DNA of 64,000 nt from Ehretia macrophylla (GCA_037974665.1 CM075775.1:43737652-43801651); one strand, 5' to 3'; numbered from the stretch's first letter, positions 34,155 to 47,235 are shown. Notes: generated from the sequence alone by a model not told the origin. Numbers and translations: made by a program.

Positions 34155-34192
34155 AAAAAACGTCAGAAGAAATGCACTGGGTTTTAATATTA

Positions 34193-34209
34193 ATATATAT
34201 ATATATATC
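34193..34209. repeat. AT dinucleotide run
   Basis: A simple (AT)n stretch of about 17 bases, preceded by ATATTAATAT. No function is apparent. Confidence 0.8.
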
Positions 34210-35635
34210 TCAGCAATTTGAATGAGCAGCAGATACATCTACATCCAAATCCGAAGAAGAACCGGTGGAGAATCTACGACTAGAGAAGAAGGCCTTGCCC
34301 CCTATGAGGGGTGGCCAAGCGTAAGGACCATCCCGAGAGCGCGGTTTCATAACCAGGGCGGGGAAAATAGGAAAATGCACACCATAAGCTCTCGTATCAG
34401 CTGTTCATGAATCGAATGCCCTCTTAGGCAGCTTGATAAGGAGCTCTTTGGTTTGCTCGGATGCCTTATCTTTTCTTTCATCCCTTGCTAATTTGATTCA
34501 ACACCTGAATGCCATTCTATTGTTTGCAAACGAGTTAAAGGCGGAGTGAAAATTTAGGTTTAGGCTTTGGATTCGACAGTTGGGATAGGAATGAAGCCAA
34601 TGATGTCCCCAAACGATAAGGCTGATCTTTATTCGTATATAAAAGAGAGTTGGTTACTCTCAACTCCAACTCATTGGGCTCTTATTTGTTGCAGTGTAAC
34701 TCATTGTCGATGAGGAAAAACCTGGTGCCCACTCTATCTCTGCCAATAGAAAAGAATGCATCTCCAATAAAGTAGTTATTAACAAGTTCAGCACTATCCT
34801 AAACTGTGCGGGTGTGGTAGGCTGATCTTCCTTATTCCGATGTTTTTGTTGCTATCGATCAAACCCTGTTACCGTTCTCGAGAGGAGAAAGATAAAGATA
34901 GATAGGGCGCGTTATGATATCTGTAAATAACTTAGTGCTTTAAAGACGACGAGTCACGCCCTAATTGAAAATGAGCACTCCTGTGGGAGTTGAAGTCCAA
35001 AACTTAATTTAATAAGGTAGAAGACAAATGGTTTCCTACGCAAGGCAAGCTATTTTGCATAAAAAGTACTCTATCCTAATCGAGAGAGAGAGGGATAACC
35101 TTACTAGCCTAAGATTGTAGTGAAATCTGGATTGTCTTTTAGCCTACCATCTTGGTCATTGAGTGAAATCAGGGGTTAGATTCTTGAATCTATGGATTGG
35201 GATTGATGACCGGACATTCATTGAGAAGGAAGAAGGGGCTACTGATACGGTAGGCGTTGGTTCAGGAAACGAAGCATGAGTTTTTTGGTAAAGAAAGAGG
35301 GATGAAGATAGACCTATTGGAAGAGAGGATAGGGGGAAGTTCCCTTTGACAGAAGTTGTGTTTCAAGAAGAGTCGGTCAATACCGTTTCCATTCAAGAAC
35401 AAATAGAAGATGTTCAGCAACCTTTCCTTGACTACCTGCAACACGGTCTCAGCAGAAGGCTAAGAGAAAGGAAAGAATAAGTGCGACAAGATTTGCCCTA
35501 ATTGAAAATGAGCTGTACCGAAGATCTCTGGATGGTTTTGACTCATATGCCATGCCTGGCAAAAGAAGAGGCTCTACTATGGTAGAGTGAAAGCTTAATT
35601 GGTACCAAAATCAAAGTAGGTTCCTAAGTCAGCAA

Positions 35636-35735
35636 GTATAGGCGAGCTCGAAAGCCGGAACGCGCTAGCACGCATTCTGTTTTCTCACTCCGCGCTAGTG
35701 CGCATATAGTTTTCTCGCCCCTACACTTGCTAGGA
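35636..35735. repeat. Dispersed repeat with GCGCTAGC palindromes
   Basis: It includes GCTCGAAAGCCGGAACGCGC, TAGCACGCATTCTGTTTTCTC, and a second CGCGCTAGTGCGCAT. Near-copies occur at 49405-49460 and, inverted, at 50110-50240. The element is made of short inverted repeats and looks like a mitochondrial dispersed repeat. It is not a gene. Confidence 0.7.
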
Positions 35736-36299
35736 ATCAGTGCATAGCTTTAACCGGCGGTAGTCATTCCAACTAAAGAGGCAGAAATAGGGGGAAGGGG
35801 CGGATAAGTAGGGATCAATGGGAAGGAAAGATAGGTCTCCGTCCGTCACTTCTCAATTCTTCTTGTTGTTTACTCACTTTTAGTTCCACTTTTGCCTGCA
35901 AGCTCTCAACATATGTGAACTCTTTCTACTCTTCATGCTTTGTTGTGAAAAAGAATAGGCTATTCTTAGGTTTAAAGGATAAGCTGCTAGTAATAAGTGA
36001 GAAAACAAGCAAAGGATTGAGGGCGAAAAAGTTTTCTTGCTCGGGTACTTCATTCTATTAGCCTTCCTTGAAGCATTAGGAGAAAGAGAATGCGAATACG
36101 GGGTTCTAGTCGATTCCTTTATTTAGTCAACCTTGCTTTGGCATTTCCTCTATCAAACATTACTACCGGACAGAATAAACTCGAACGACAAGGCTCAGGC
36201 GGGTATTGCATGATTGGGTTAGCTAGACTCATTGCGCCAAATAAAATAAGTTGTTCATTTCGCATTGGTTCATGACTTAGTCTTAGTAGCAGGGATATC

Positions 36300-38766
36300 T
36301 ATGATACCCCGAACCTGGCATGTATTCAATAGCATTTAAAGTTCATTTAAATTGCGTTTTATTGACTTTTCACCTTCTTTGACCAAACTAGTTGACTTTT
36401 CATCTACATTGACCAACTAGGACAAGGTGGGAATTTTTGAAATGTTTAATAAAAGGCAACTTGGGATTAGAAATAAAAAAATGCAATGTTAAGTTAGTCA
36501 AATTTTGGGTCAACTTTGGAATTAAATCTGAACCAATTGGGGAAGAGTTAGGTAGCAAATTATATATGGTTGGAAAGCTCTATGAGTCTAGTTTCTGAGG
36601 CTTCAAACCGTTCATGAATTGGAGTTTTCTAGAAGAAGTTATGGCCGTTTTCGTAAGGTCGCGCATAGCTGTTTTGGTTTAGCGGGTTGACCGAATTTTG
36701 ACCTTTGACTTCTTGTCAATTTTTATTAAATAAGCAGAATGTGCACGAAAAAAAATAGAGAAAAAAACCTTGAAACCATGAGGAAAAGAAAGAAGAAAAA
36801 AAGAAAATCTCAACTTCAAATCTTCGATTCTTCGCGTGGGCTTGTGCGGGGTGGTTTTCGAGGCACTCTACGAGATTTTCCTACCGTCAGGGAGCGTCTA
36901 AGGTGAGGGTTTCATCGTTATTTGTGCATTTGAAATATTTGTATCTAAAGTTTGATTTTCGAATTTTATGCGTAGATTGTTGTTTTAATCATTTTGTTGC
37001 TTAAAGAATGTTCCTTGTTGATTGTAGAACATGTATTTATAGCTTTTTAACATTTTCTGCGGTTAAATATTGGAATTGAAATATAAATTGTGTGATGAAT
37101 AGTAAATTATGAATAGTAAACCCCCGTTTCGATGAAGTTGCTCCGTTACGCGTTCTGTTGATGTAGGAAGATGCTAGATATGCTAGAATGCCTAAATGTG
37201 TGGTTTAATTGGAATGTGTAATGGAAAAACGGAGAAAAACGGCTTAGTGAAAGTCGGGGTCGTTTAGGTCGAGTTTGGCATTTTCTCATTTTGCGTGTTG
37301 GCATTGTTTCGGGAGGCCATGGAAGTACTTTTGGTGCGATTATGGCATTGGTTGGGTGTTTGGTTGGTATAGTTGTAGTTCAAACGAGCAAAAGGGGAAA
37401 TCGGGGCTTTGTGCGAATTCTAGGGTAAAGTAGGGTTTCGGGGTCCTTGGACGTGCCTTATGGTGACCTAGGAGGATTGGCGAAGTCGGTTTCCAGAACT
37501 CGTGGCTCGTTTGGAAATGGTAGTGTTTTGATAGTTGGGGCCGATTTGTGATTTTGCTTGTTATCTTGATATTATGCCTATAGAATGCTTAGGGTTGCTT
37601 GATATACTTGTTTAATTGGTGTTATTGTTGCTTATTATTGCTTGTTATGCTTGAAAAGTTAGTTGAATGCTAGTATTGATTGTGATTGCTTGTTATCTCG
37701 TTTGTTGTCACTAGTTTGTATTGTTGCGCTATCGCTCGTTTATTGCCTTGTATCGAGTCTTGCATTGCATAGTGTCAACACGTGAGTGATGGGCCTCTCT
37801 AGGTAGCCTCGGGTTGCCAGTGTTGGTTGCTCTAGCTCCGTAGCTATTCCCTCTTCTCTCTTGGGCTGCCTCCCAGGGAGATTTGGGTCGTAGATTGATG
37901 GATACTTCCGGGGTATTCCAAACTGGTGTTATAAGGTGGATGAGCGCTTATTGTCATCGTTGTCAACATCAAGCTCGAGATTGATGTATCGCTCGTGAAA
38001 TGGTACTTTGCTCGTATGAGTGAACCATAGCCTTCAGAGTGTGGTATAGCTTTGAATGGTTGTGTTAATGCTTTCAGTAATTGCTTATTGTATTGATTAT
38101 TTGTTTTGATTGCTTATTTATCAGTTATATTGCTTAACTGTCTTATTTGCATTGCACGACTTTCTTTCTCTCCAATTCGATATCTGTCTCGCCCTCACTG
38201 AGTATACGTGTTGTGTATACTCACTCCTCACCACCATATTTCAGGAAATGCTATGTTAGCTGGAAAGTTCGTGATTTCGTGAAAGTCCGTGCTTGAAGAG
38301 TTGTCCTGCGTGCCTATGTGACTTGAGTTGTCAAAGTTGTAATGTTGTATGCTTTTATGTATTATATGTATTTAATGTTAAAGGGGATGTAATTTAAGTT
38401 TCACTAGATTATGTATTTAGTTAATGTAGCTTAACTTCAATGTATATTTGTAATGATAAAGGAAAATAGATAGAAAGGTATGATAGTCTAGCTTATGATA
38501 TAGGTTGGTGTAGTTTAATTGCTAAGCTTGAATGTATATTTACTTGTGTTTTGCTTGTTGTGAACCAAGGCTCGGATGGCCTTGAGGTGGTTGAATGTTT
38601 GGACATGGTATTGGTCCACTTATATGTTGTCGCAGGTTTTACTTTTGGCCTAGGAACAGGGGAGACTCCGTCCGTTTTCCCTGAAAATTTATGCCCGGGT
38701 TTGGTTTGGGTTGTGTTTAGATCGATTGATAGAACTCCCGGTCTCGAGAGAGATCGGGGTATTACA
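36300..38766 (+). repeat. 5' LTR of LARD-2 (2467 bp)
   Basis: It runs from TATGATACCC to GTATTACA. The first third differs from the LTR of LARD-1, whereas the part from about 37540 on (the CGTTTATTGCC, CTCCCAGGGAGATTTGGG and hairpin modules) is clearly homologous. The family has therefore kept its downstream LTR part and exchanged or diverged in the upstream, promoter-bearing part. Confidence 0.93.
38199..38223 (+). promoter_or_regulatory. Conserved LTR hairpin, LARD-2 5' LTR
   Basis: The same 9-bp stem TGAGTATAC / GTATACTCA and loop GTGTTGT as in LARD-1. An identical copy lies at 42520-42544 in the 3' LTR. Confidence 0.8.
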
Positions 38767-38768
38767 GG

Positions 38769-38780
38769 TGGTATCAGAGC
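38769..38780 (+). promoter_or_regulatory. Primer-binding site of LARD-2
   Basis: TGGTATCAGAGC, two bases after the LTR, is the standard initiator tRNA-Met complement of plant LTR retrotransposons. Confidence 0.9.
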
Positions 38781-40593
38781 TTGTTTAGCTCATAAGCCGG
38801 GACAGGGTCCTCGGTCTGGTGGGTAGTGGTCCTTGAATGTGTGCTTGCTAAGTGTGTCTTGAAAGTGTATGCTTGTATGTGAGATTATGTGTCTTGACAT
38901 GAATGTGTGCTCCTATGTGATATAGTTATGTGTTATGTGTTAATTGTGTGCTAAATGAAGTAAAGTGTCTAGTTGTGCATTGAATTGACCTATCGAATCG
39001 ACCTCGTGGATTGTTATTTGCTTGAAGTATTGCTTGTAATGTGTGTACTGAAATGTCTTGAATTAGCTATGCTGTGATTTGAATTGATTATGCTGTGCTT
39101 GACTTGATTGTTATGCTTGAGTGACCTTGTTGAATAAACTATTTTGTAAACTTGCTGGCATAATAGCTTAAGGCATACGTATAACTGTGATATATTGGCA
39201 TTCATACATGTCCTATTGAAATGGTAAGTAAGTCATCTTCCTCCCCTGAAGAAAGTGGTTCACCGCTGGCTTTTCAAGGTGTATGGATTGGCAGGAAATG
39301 AATGGCATTTGACTAGCCTTTATTTGGGAATTGGTGTTTGCTTTTGGAGCTCCGTTATTGGAGAATCTCTATGGTCTTCCTCTGTGCTCAACGGTTGTGA
39401 AAGAATAGCTTTCTCTTGGGGTTTATTTGGTTGGTCTTTGGAGCATTCTTTGGTTTTCTTAATGGGCATTCTTTGGAGACTTCTGTTGGCATTTCTCGGT
39501 GGATTTGGCTATTGGGATTTCAATCAGCCTTACTGCACAGTATTATCTAGGGTATACGTGTCTCTGTCTTTATTGGTATGATACTGGCATCCCTGATTGG
39601 AAATTCTTCAATGGTAATTTCTGGAATTCTCAGTGGCCAATTATTTAGTATTTATTTATTAGGCAAACTTGGCTACTTTCTTATTGGAACATTGTCTCGG
39701 ATATCTTCTTCAGTGTTCCTCAGTAGGTTTAGTATTTGGAGTTCCTATCAGACTTATTGAATAATACTACTTATGGTATTCTTTGAAATTCTTATTAGGC
39801 ATTCTCTTGGTATTTTCCTTGTTGGCAAAGTTGTATGAAGTTCTCACTTGGCAAACAGTGAAGAGGCCTCAGAGTTTGGTCTCGGTATATTGTTCATCAG
39901 TTCGGTGTTTATCCTTGGAGTTTTCGTCTATCTGGGAAACTATGTTTGTTATTCAACTTAGTTGTCTTATTGGGCACATTATATTTTCTCTGTTATTTCC
40001 TTTGATATTCCTCTCAGCATTTGATAGCAAAACTCGGAATCTAATTGGTTGTTCCATGGGGTTATTATTTGGAAGGCTTCTTTGGAACTTTGGAAATATA
40101 TTTGATTGGGTTCTTGGTATTTTCTTCAGCACTCTTAACAGGGAATTCTTCTATGAAATCCATGACCAGCGGGGTACTTCTTTGGACCTCTAGATAGAAC
40201 CTTTGTTTGAGCTTTTATTTGGCTTCTTGCTTGGGAATTCTCGGGCAGTAACAGTTAGACTTCTATTGGAGATTCGTGCATGAGGTATTCTTCTTGTCGT
40301 TATTGTGTGGTATTAATGACATCTACAATATCTTTGCTTTAGTCTTTATTGGCATTATCTCGGCGTTTCTGGTTGGAATTTATTCTTCTTCAGTATTCGT
40401 GTCAACGGGATTCTTGTACGGTATCAGCATTTGAGCTTCTATTTGGCGTTACTACTTGGCATTTCTACTTGAACTTTCCTATTGGTCATCTTGATTAAAT
40501 ACTTTTTCAGTAGCTAATGAAGACTAGTCAGAGTTGGATTGTAGATGATGCAGAATCCTATTGGAAGAAGAATTGCGAGGACGCAAATGTTTT

Positions 40594-40606
40594 AAGGGGG
40601 GAAGGA
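40594..40606 (+). promoter_or_regulatory. Polypurine tract of LARD-2
   Basis: AAGGGGGGAAGGA immediately before the 3' LTR. It is preceded by GAGGACGCAAATGTTTT, which resembles CCGGACGAAATTCTTTT of the Tekay-like element at the same place. Confidence 0.88.
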
Positions 40607-43087
40607 TGTGATACCCCGAACCTGGCATGTATTCAATAGCATTTAAAGTTCATTTAAATTGCATTTTATTGACATTTCACCTTCTTTGACCAAACTAGTT
40701 GACTTTTCATCTACATTGACCAACTAGGACAAGGTGGGAATTTTTGAAATGTTTAATAAAAGGCAACTTGGGATTAGAAATAAAAAAATGCAATGTTAAG
40801 TTAGTCAAATTTTGGGTCAACTTTGGAATTAAATCTGAACCAATTGGGGAAGATTAGGTAGCAAATTATATATGGTTGGAAAGCTCTATGAGTCTAGTTT
40901 CTGAGGCTTCAAACCGTTCGTGAATTGGAGTTTTCTAGAAGAAGTTATGGCCGTTTTCGTAAGGTCGCGCATAGCTGTTTTGGTTTAGCGGGTTGACCGA
41001 ATTTTGACCTTTGACTTCTTGTCATTTTTTTAAAAATAAGCAGAATGTGCACGAAAAAAAACAGAGAAAAAAACCTTGAAACCATGAGGAAAAGAAGGAG
41101 AAAAAAAAAAGAAAATCTCAACTTCAAATCTTCGATTCTTCGCGTGGGCTTGTGCGGGGTGGTTTCCGAGGCACTCTACGAGGTTTTCCTAGCGTCTAGG
41201 AACGTCTAAGGTGAGGGTTTCATCGTTATTTGCGCATTTGAAATATTTGTATCTAAACTTTGATTTTGGGATTTTATGCGTAGATTGTTGTTTTAATCAT
41301 TTTGTTGCTTAAAGAATGTTCCTTGTTGATTGTAGAACATGTATTTATAGCTTTTTAACATTTTCTGCGGTTAAATATTGGAATTGAAATATAAATTGTG
41401 TGATGAATAGTAAATTATTAATAGTAAACCCCCGTTTCGATGAAGTTGCTCCGTTACGCGTTCTGTTGATGTAGGAAGATGCTAGATATGCTAGAATGCC
41501 TAAATGTGTGGTTTAATTGGAATGTGTAATGGAAAAACGGAGAAAAACGGATTAGTGAAAGTCGGGGTCGTTTAGGTCAAGTTTGGCATTTTCTCGTTTT
41601 GCGTGTTAGCATTGTTTCGGGAGGCCATGGAAGCACTTTTGGTGCGATTATGGCATTGGTTGGGTGTTTGGTTGGTATAGTTGTAGTTCAAACGAGCAAA
41701 GGGGAAAATCGGGGCTTTGTGCGAATTCTAGGGTAAAGTAGGGTTTCGGGGTCCTTGGACGTGCCTTATGGTGACCTAGGAGAATTGGCGAAGTCGGTTT
41801 CCAGAACTCGTGGCTCGTTTGGAAATGGTAGTGTTTTGATAGTTGTGGCCGATTTGTGATTTTGCTTGTTATCTTGATATTATGCCTATAGAATGCTTAG
41901 GGTTGCTTGATATACTTGTTTAATTGGTGTTATTGTTGCTTATTATTGCTTGTTATGCTTGAAAAGTTAGTTGAATACTAGTATTGATTGTGATTGCTTG
42001 TTATCTCGTTTGTTGTCACTAGTTTGTATTGTTGTGCTATCGCTCGTTTATTGCCTTGTATCGAGTCTTGCATTGCATAGTGTCAGCACGTGAGTGATGG
42101 GCCTCTCTGGGTAGCCTCTCTGGGTAGCCTCGGGTTGCCAGTGTTGGTTGCTCTAGCTCCGTAGCTATTCCCTCTTCTCGCTTGGGCTGCCTCCCAGGGA
42201 GATTTGGGTCATAGATTGATGGATACTTCCGGGGTATTCCAAACTGGTGTTATAAGGTGGATGCGCGCTTATTGTCATCGTTGTCAACATCAAGCTAGAG
42301 ATTGATGTATCGCTCGTGAAATGGTACTTTGCTCGTATGAGTGAACCATAGCCTTCAGAGTGTGGTATAGCTTTGAATGGTTGTGTTAATGCTTTCAGTA
42401 ATTGCTTATTGTATTGATTATTTGTTTTGATTGCTTATTTATCAGTTATATTGCTTAACTGTCTTATTTGCATTGCACGACTTTCTTTCTCTCCAATTCG
42501 ATATCTGTCTCGCCCTCACTGAGTATACGTGTTGTGTATACTCACTCCTCACCACCACATTTCAGGAAATGCCATGTTAGCTGGAAAGTTCGTGATTTCG
42601 TGAAAGTCCGTGCTTGAGGAGTTGTCCTGCGTGCCTATGTGACTTGAGTTGTCAAAGTTGTAAAGTTGTATGCTTTTATGTATTATATGTATTTAATGTT
42701 AAAGGGGATATAATTTAAGTTTCACTAGATTATGTATTTAGTTAATGTAGCTTAACTTCAATGTATATTTGTAATGATAAAGGAAAAGAGATAGAAAGGT
42801 ATGATAGTCTAGCTTATGATATAGGTTGGTGTAGTTTAATTGCTAAGCTTGAATGTATATTTACTTGTGTTTTGCTTGTTGTGAACCAAGGCTCGGATGG
42901 CCTTGAGGTGGTTGAATGTTTGGACATGGTATTGGTCCACTTATATGCTGTCGCAGGTTTTACTTTTGGCCTAGGAACAGGGGAGACTCCGTCCGTTTTC
43001 CCTGAAAATTTATGCCCGGGTTTGGTTTGGGTTGTGTTTAGATCGATTGATAGAACTCCCGGTCTCGAGAGGGATCGGGGTATTACA
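40607..43087 (+). repeat. 3' LTR of LARD-2 (2481 bp)
   Basis: It runs from TGTGATACCC to GTATTACA. It differs from the 5' LTR by few substitutions, small length changes in A runs, and an extra tandem copy of a 14-base unit (CTCTGGGTAGCCTC) near 42103-42130. The long ORF from 42761 to 43423 is an artefact crossing the LTR end into flanking DNA. Confidence 0.94.
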
Positions 43088-43490
43088 ATATCCACTTTAG
43101 CCAAAGGGTCTAATCACAGAATAGAACAGAGACGAAGGCTAAGCTTTTTGCAGATAGAAAGGGAAGCCCTCGTTCCGTCATCCTTAATGCGCTCCTTCTA
43201 TTCTCCAGAGTTTAACAACTCAGTGATTTGCATACCAGAGTCTAGCAACAAAGCTTCGTTACCAGCTCTACAACTCGCTCATTTCCATTCTTTTTCCCCC
43301 ACTCCAGCTTCCATGATATGCCCAAGACCTTTTATTATATTACTAAGACAAAAGGATTTGGCCAACAAAGAGACTATCTTCAGCCTCTCGATGGCTTCAA
43401 AGCTTTTCTTTGACTACCATTAATAAGGATAGAATAGGACTTGGAGTCTAAATTCATTATATAATGACTTTATTGAGAATGAGAGATAGA

Positions 43491-43522
43491 GGTTTGAAGA
43501 TGCTCAACCGATAGGGAAAGGA
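43491..43522 (+). repeat. Dispersed mt-type repeat, one unit
   Basis: GGTTTGAAGATGCTCAACCG followed by ATAGGGAAAGG. Close relatives lie at 43997-44028 and 61980-62058, with shorter versions at 44263-44280 and 44821-44840. Confidence 0.8.
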
Positions 43523-43996
43523 ATGGTAAGATGAGAGAGCATGTCTTTTTCTTTAATGAATTTCCATTCCAATCTATTACCATATGCTTTGTCAAGATCG
43601 TCTTTGATGGCCAAAAGGAAAAGGCCCATTGTTCCTCAACCTGCTTCGCTCCTACTAAAAGTATGTTTGATTTCCTGCACCACTATATATACTAGGACAT
43701 TCTAACAAACAATAAGAAGACATCTAGGGACAAGTAGGTTGCCTTGTAAGGGTCCAATGAAGTTTGGTAAGAAACTTCTCATTCTCTCCACTCACATTTT
43801 AGCCACTATTTTAGACTAGGTCAACCATAGACCAATCGCTATGAATTTATGGACAAATTTGACTGAACGAGCGAAATAGTCTCCAAATGTTTCAAATGTT
43901 TATTTCGCGAAGCTCCGGCTTTCTACTATATGAATTCAGGCGATGGCCAGCATCGGCATCAATCAGACTTGGTTTCTACCAAATCTTGACGCTCGA

Positions 43997-44028
43997 GGTT
44001 TGAAGATGCTCGACCGATAGGGGGAAGG
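43997..44028 (+). repeat. Dispersed mt-type repeat, one unit
   Basis: GGTTTGAAGATGCTCGACCG followed by ATAGGGGGAAGG. This is close to the apparent consensus of the family. Confidence 0.8.
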
Positions 44029-45153
44029 TACGTTGACTGCCTTTGCATGTGAAATAATCCATTCTAAAAGCCTCGGACAAAGGAACCAGAAAAAGAATAG
44101 CTCAAACTAAGCCAAACTTGAGCTAAGGGAGCGGAAGCCATTGACGGGCTAGCCGGTCTGCTGGCATACATTTTGAGAAAAGATGCCGACAACGTTGATG
44201 ACAACCCAAATCAGGCACGTCGGAAATCATCCGATAGAGAGTAGAGAGGCAATAAATCATCAGGGTTTGAAGATGCTCAATAGAGGTATGAAACTAGTCA
44301 TTTTTCTGGAGTCTCCACTCCCAGCTCTAATCAGTTCAAGGAACCCCACTCACTAAGAAAGGGAAGGAATCCCATCAAGGTGAAACCCTCCAGCTCCATA
44401 TGCTTGGCGCAGGCCATTTTGTGGGTCCGAGAGAGAAGAAAGCCCAAAAGCCACTTTCCCATCTCCGCTGGCTCGAGAAAGACAGAAAGAAAAATGACAA
44501 CTACCCAGGCTAATTATTGACAGCAAAAGCCAAAAAATCTCCTCTAACAGAAGGGCAGATACCCAGAAGATTCTATACCTAGTTTTCTGCATACTCTTTC
44601 AAATGAAGCTTCTTTTTCGACATTGACCTCCTTTTTGGTTTGAACCCGCTTCGATAACTCGAAGAAACTATCAAAAAGTAGATGATTGACTAGCTATAAA
44701 CCGACGCTCATAATCATACTTGGTCAACTCTCCATTAATAAAGGAGAGGTTTTCCAGCGGTTTGCCTCAAGACCCACAGCTTATTCAACAGCTTACGCCC
44801 CGCGATTTGTTGCTTCCAAGGGTTGAAGATGCTCGACTCAATCTCATGCTCATGCATGTGCGCTTTTAGTTCTGTCAATCCCTGCTTTTATTTTTACTTT
44901 TATCGAGTCTTTGGCCCAGAAAGCATAGCATTTAAGAAATAGTTGTAGGTGTGTTCCAGAAGCTAGTGTTGGAGTATTACTTAAGTGGGGGTCATCTTTG
45001 AGAGAGATGCCTATTTATGATCGTGAGTGAAAGCCCATGATAGAAGTAGGTGATCATCAACAAGTGTTGGACTATGCCATTCGTTAGACGACGCGTATAT
45101 CTCCGATCGGAGAGTTTCTTAATCGTCTTATTATTTAAATGGAAAAAATCCTA

Positions 45154-46980
45154 TTATATAGAATTAGGTCCTTGACCCAGGGTAGAGGGATAAAAACCTA
45201 TACTCTTCTTACCTAGTCCAGGTCCTGATTCCAAGATAGGTACCATGAAATCAAGACCCCTCACTGCCACCATGTCATAAACCTTCCACATAAGACCGAA
45301 ACGCACCAACAAAGGATCAGTGCGATCGATTTTCCATTTTCGATTGATGACAGGGACCTTGAAGAATTCCTCAATGGACACATGACAAAGTTGTACCGTA
45401 GTACCAATGGCAGTATTACAACCAACTCTGCATCCATGATCTAAGGGTAGACCACTCAAGAAAATCTTTCATCCCTGGCTTGTGTAGCCTATGCAAAGCA
45501 AGCCTACACTGGTAGAGAAAACAACTCATCTGATCTAGGACTACTTGAAGATCCCTGGGACTCATCTCTTTCCTTAGGAAGTCGATGATTACACTACTTA
45601 GATATGGATTGGGAAGACGGTCCCTCCCTATACAAAGATTGAACAGTATTTCTATCTTAGTCCACATCGCCCAGAGGTGCCCATAGTGCGCCGACCGGTG
45701 ATGGTCCAAGTGTGCCAAAACACGGTAATTAGCACCAGCCACCTGAGCAAGGGTAAAAAACCGCTTGAAAGGGTACCTCATATGAACCGCCATGGATCTA
45801 AATGGATGGTGGGAGTTTAACAAACTTCGAATTGAGATAGGAGATAAATCTTTTCTCAATTCCCTAACCCTGAAGCGTTTAGCAAACTCAGCAGAACCAG
45901 AATGGGGGATCAAGAACATTTTGATAACTTATTGTTACCCCTCCCCTAATCTACCCAAAGCAGATTCGTAGACTTTGGTGACTTCCTGATCGACAATGAC
46001 AACATCATCACCGAGTATGATGTAAAACGTACACCAGGGTACACTTATTCCGCACACCACCACACTAATATTTGGTGTAATATCACAAAAATAGGCCAAG
46101 AACCGTGATATCCCAACGGTTACCCTGCCACAAAGCATACTTAAGAGAACCTTCGTTTAACAAAAGGCACCTAAAAGATTTTGCATGCAAGTGCAGAATT
46201 AACCACACTTGAGGCAAAGAAGCAGTCGAATAGGTACTACACCACCTCAAACAGAAAGACTAAAACAATTAGTGGCCGACTTTAAGTCAAAGGAAAAATA
46301 GTGCCTACTGCTAACCAGTCGATCAAGAGGCTGTGTTTGGTTAATTAAAAGTCCCATCTTAGGGGAGACGTCTTAAGATCTCTACTACCCAAACTTGGAA
46401 GGGGTGTAACAACCTTTGATTAACGTAGTTCCCAATTGCGAATATACGGCGCTTGCCGCTTTTCAATTCCTTCTTGTGTTTACATATACACAGGGGAAGC
46501 AGTGGTCTCAAGGTTGGTTGTTTGTTGCCAGTCTCGCAAGAGGGGACTTGTCTCATTGAATTTTGGGGCAAAAGCCCTGGTAAAGAGGGTAGATGGATCA
46601 GGAAGGAAGTGCGAGACCCGGTCATTGAGAACAAGATATTGAAAGGCTTCAAACAAGTAGTCCGCTAAGGTATTAAAATAGAGCTTCTAGAGGCAAGCCG
46701 AAGTGGAGAATGTATCTCCTAAAGACTCTCTCTGAGTAGTCTATCAAAGCACAACGAGAATGGCTCTAACTAAGCATCTGGTGAGGGATCAGCTGTGAAG
46801 CTAGAAAAGCCAAATGAGGCTGGTGACAAGTTCAAATTGTACTTTTTGTGACCAATATCTGACCGAGAAATGAGTTGATGAACCCTCATGGGTGGTCTTA
46901 CTAGAGATAGGAATTTATCCATTCTTCGATGATCCAACGCGCTAAGAGAATTCATGTTCTTAGTATTCACCACTACCGGT
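45154..46980 (-). pseudogene. Endogenous mitovirus RNA-dependent RNA polymerase, broken
   Basis: Minus-strand remains of a mitovirus RdRp, the single protein of capsidless RNA viruses that replicate in mitochondria and that have been repeatedly captured by plant mitochondrial and nuclear genomes. The catalytic GDD motif lies at 46004-46012. An upstream basic motif beginning GKRRIFAI is near 46425-46470, and a motif-A-like DLKSAT segment near 46290-46320. The order is right for a mitovirus polymerase. The copy is broken: the recognisable pieces lie in three frames, with a shift between 46140 and 46360 and another near 45420-45460, and there are several stops. The part upstream of 46700 is less certain. 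It cannot encode a working enzyme. Confidence 0.85.
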
Positions 46981-47109
46981 GGGTGCTCCTTGATTCTTCC
47001 TTTAAAAGACGATAACGCCCTGTAAGGATAGGAAGTCTGTTTATAAGAAAAAAATTCCCGAAGGTAAATTGGAAAAAGTCAAGCAGTCTCAAACTCGACT
47101 TTGAAATTG

Positions 47110-47235
47110 AATTCTATGTATAGATCGTTTATTCTGAAACCTAACAAACCGAGAAAGATGAGAGCTATCACGCAACCGGCTAAGAGGGACATAATCATTA
47201 TGGATGGGATTTCTCTCCCAAAGATAATCCACTAT
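47110..47235 (+). pseudogene. Possible group II-type reverse transcriptase fragment
   Basis: The frame reads FILKPNKPRKMRAITQPAKR followed by DIIIMDGIS. A K-x-R-x-I-T-x-P start followed by a D-x-I-x-M-D segment resembles the N-terminal part of group II intron or mitochondrial reverse transcriptases. No catalytic motif follows, since the frame becomes Cys/Ile-rich and ends at 47346. The identification is tentative. Confidence 0.3.

Larger units (their letters stand above)
26675..36299. other. Mitochondrial-like block with plastid and retroelement scraps
   Basis: The largest uninterrupted organelle-like stretch of the window. Recognisable pieces are a group II domain V (26797-26830), plastid rrn16 (30446-30525), a gypsy integrase scrap (31648-31744) and plastid psbC (33991-34154). 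ORFs at 27331-27582, 28759-29004, 29269-29568, 29680-30012 and 32039-32453 are open but unrecognised and may be chance. No intact gene is seen. The block ends in ATATC (36295-36299), the TSD of LARD-2. Confidence 0.55.
38767..40606 (+). other. Non-coding interior of LARD-2
   Basis: 1840 bases homologous to the LARD-1 interior, with the same T/G bias and recurring TTATTGG and TTTGG words. Three ORFs (39255-39581, 39578-39760, 39783-40193) align with ORFs of LARD-1 in part, but frames shift and end differently. No retroviral domain is visible. Confidence 0.8.
36300..43087 (+). mobile_element. LARD-2, non-coding LTR retroelement
   Basis: A complete insertion of 6788 bases with LTRs 36300-38766 and 40607-43087, flanked by the TSD ATATC (36295-36299 and 43088-43092). 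The first LTR base pair reads TA instead of TG, a G-to-A change fixed by comparison with the other LTR. The two LTRs are nearly identical, so this is probably the youngest complete element here. It has an intact primer-binding site and polypurine tract but no gag or pol. It needs another element's proteins to move. Confidence 0.94.

Noticed and set aside
42761..43423. 220-codon ORF
   Set aside because: It starts in the LARD-2 3' LTR and runs across the LTR end and TSD into flanking DNA, so it is an insertion artefact.
45154..46980. Mitovirus-like region as an active viral gene
   Set aside because: The conserved parts lie in three frames with stops, so no working polymerase can be made.
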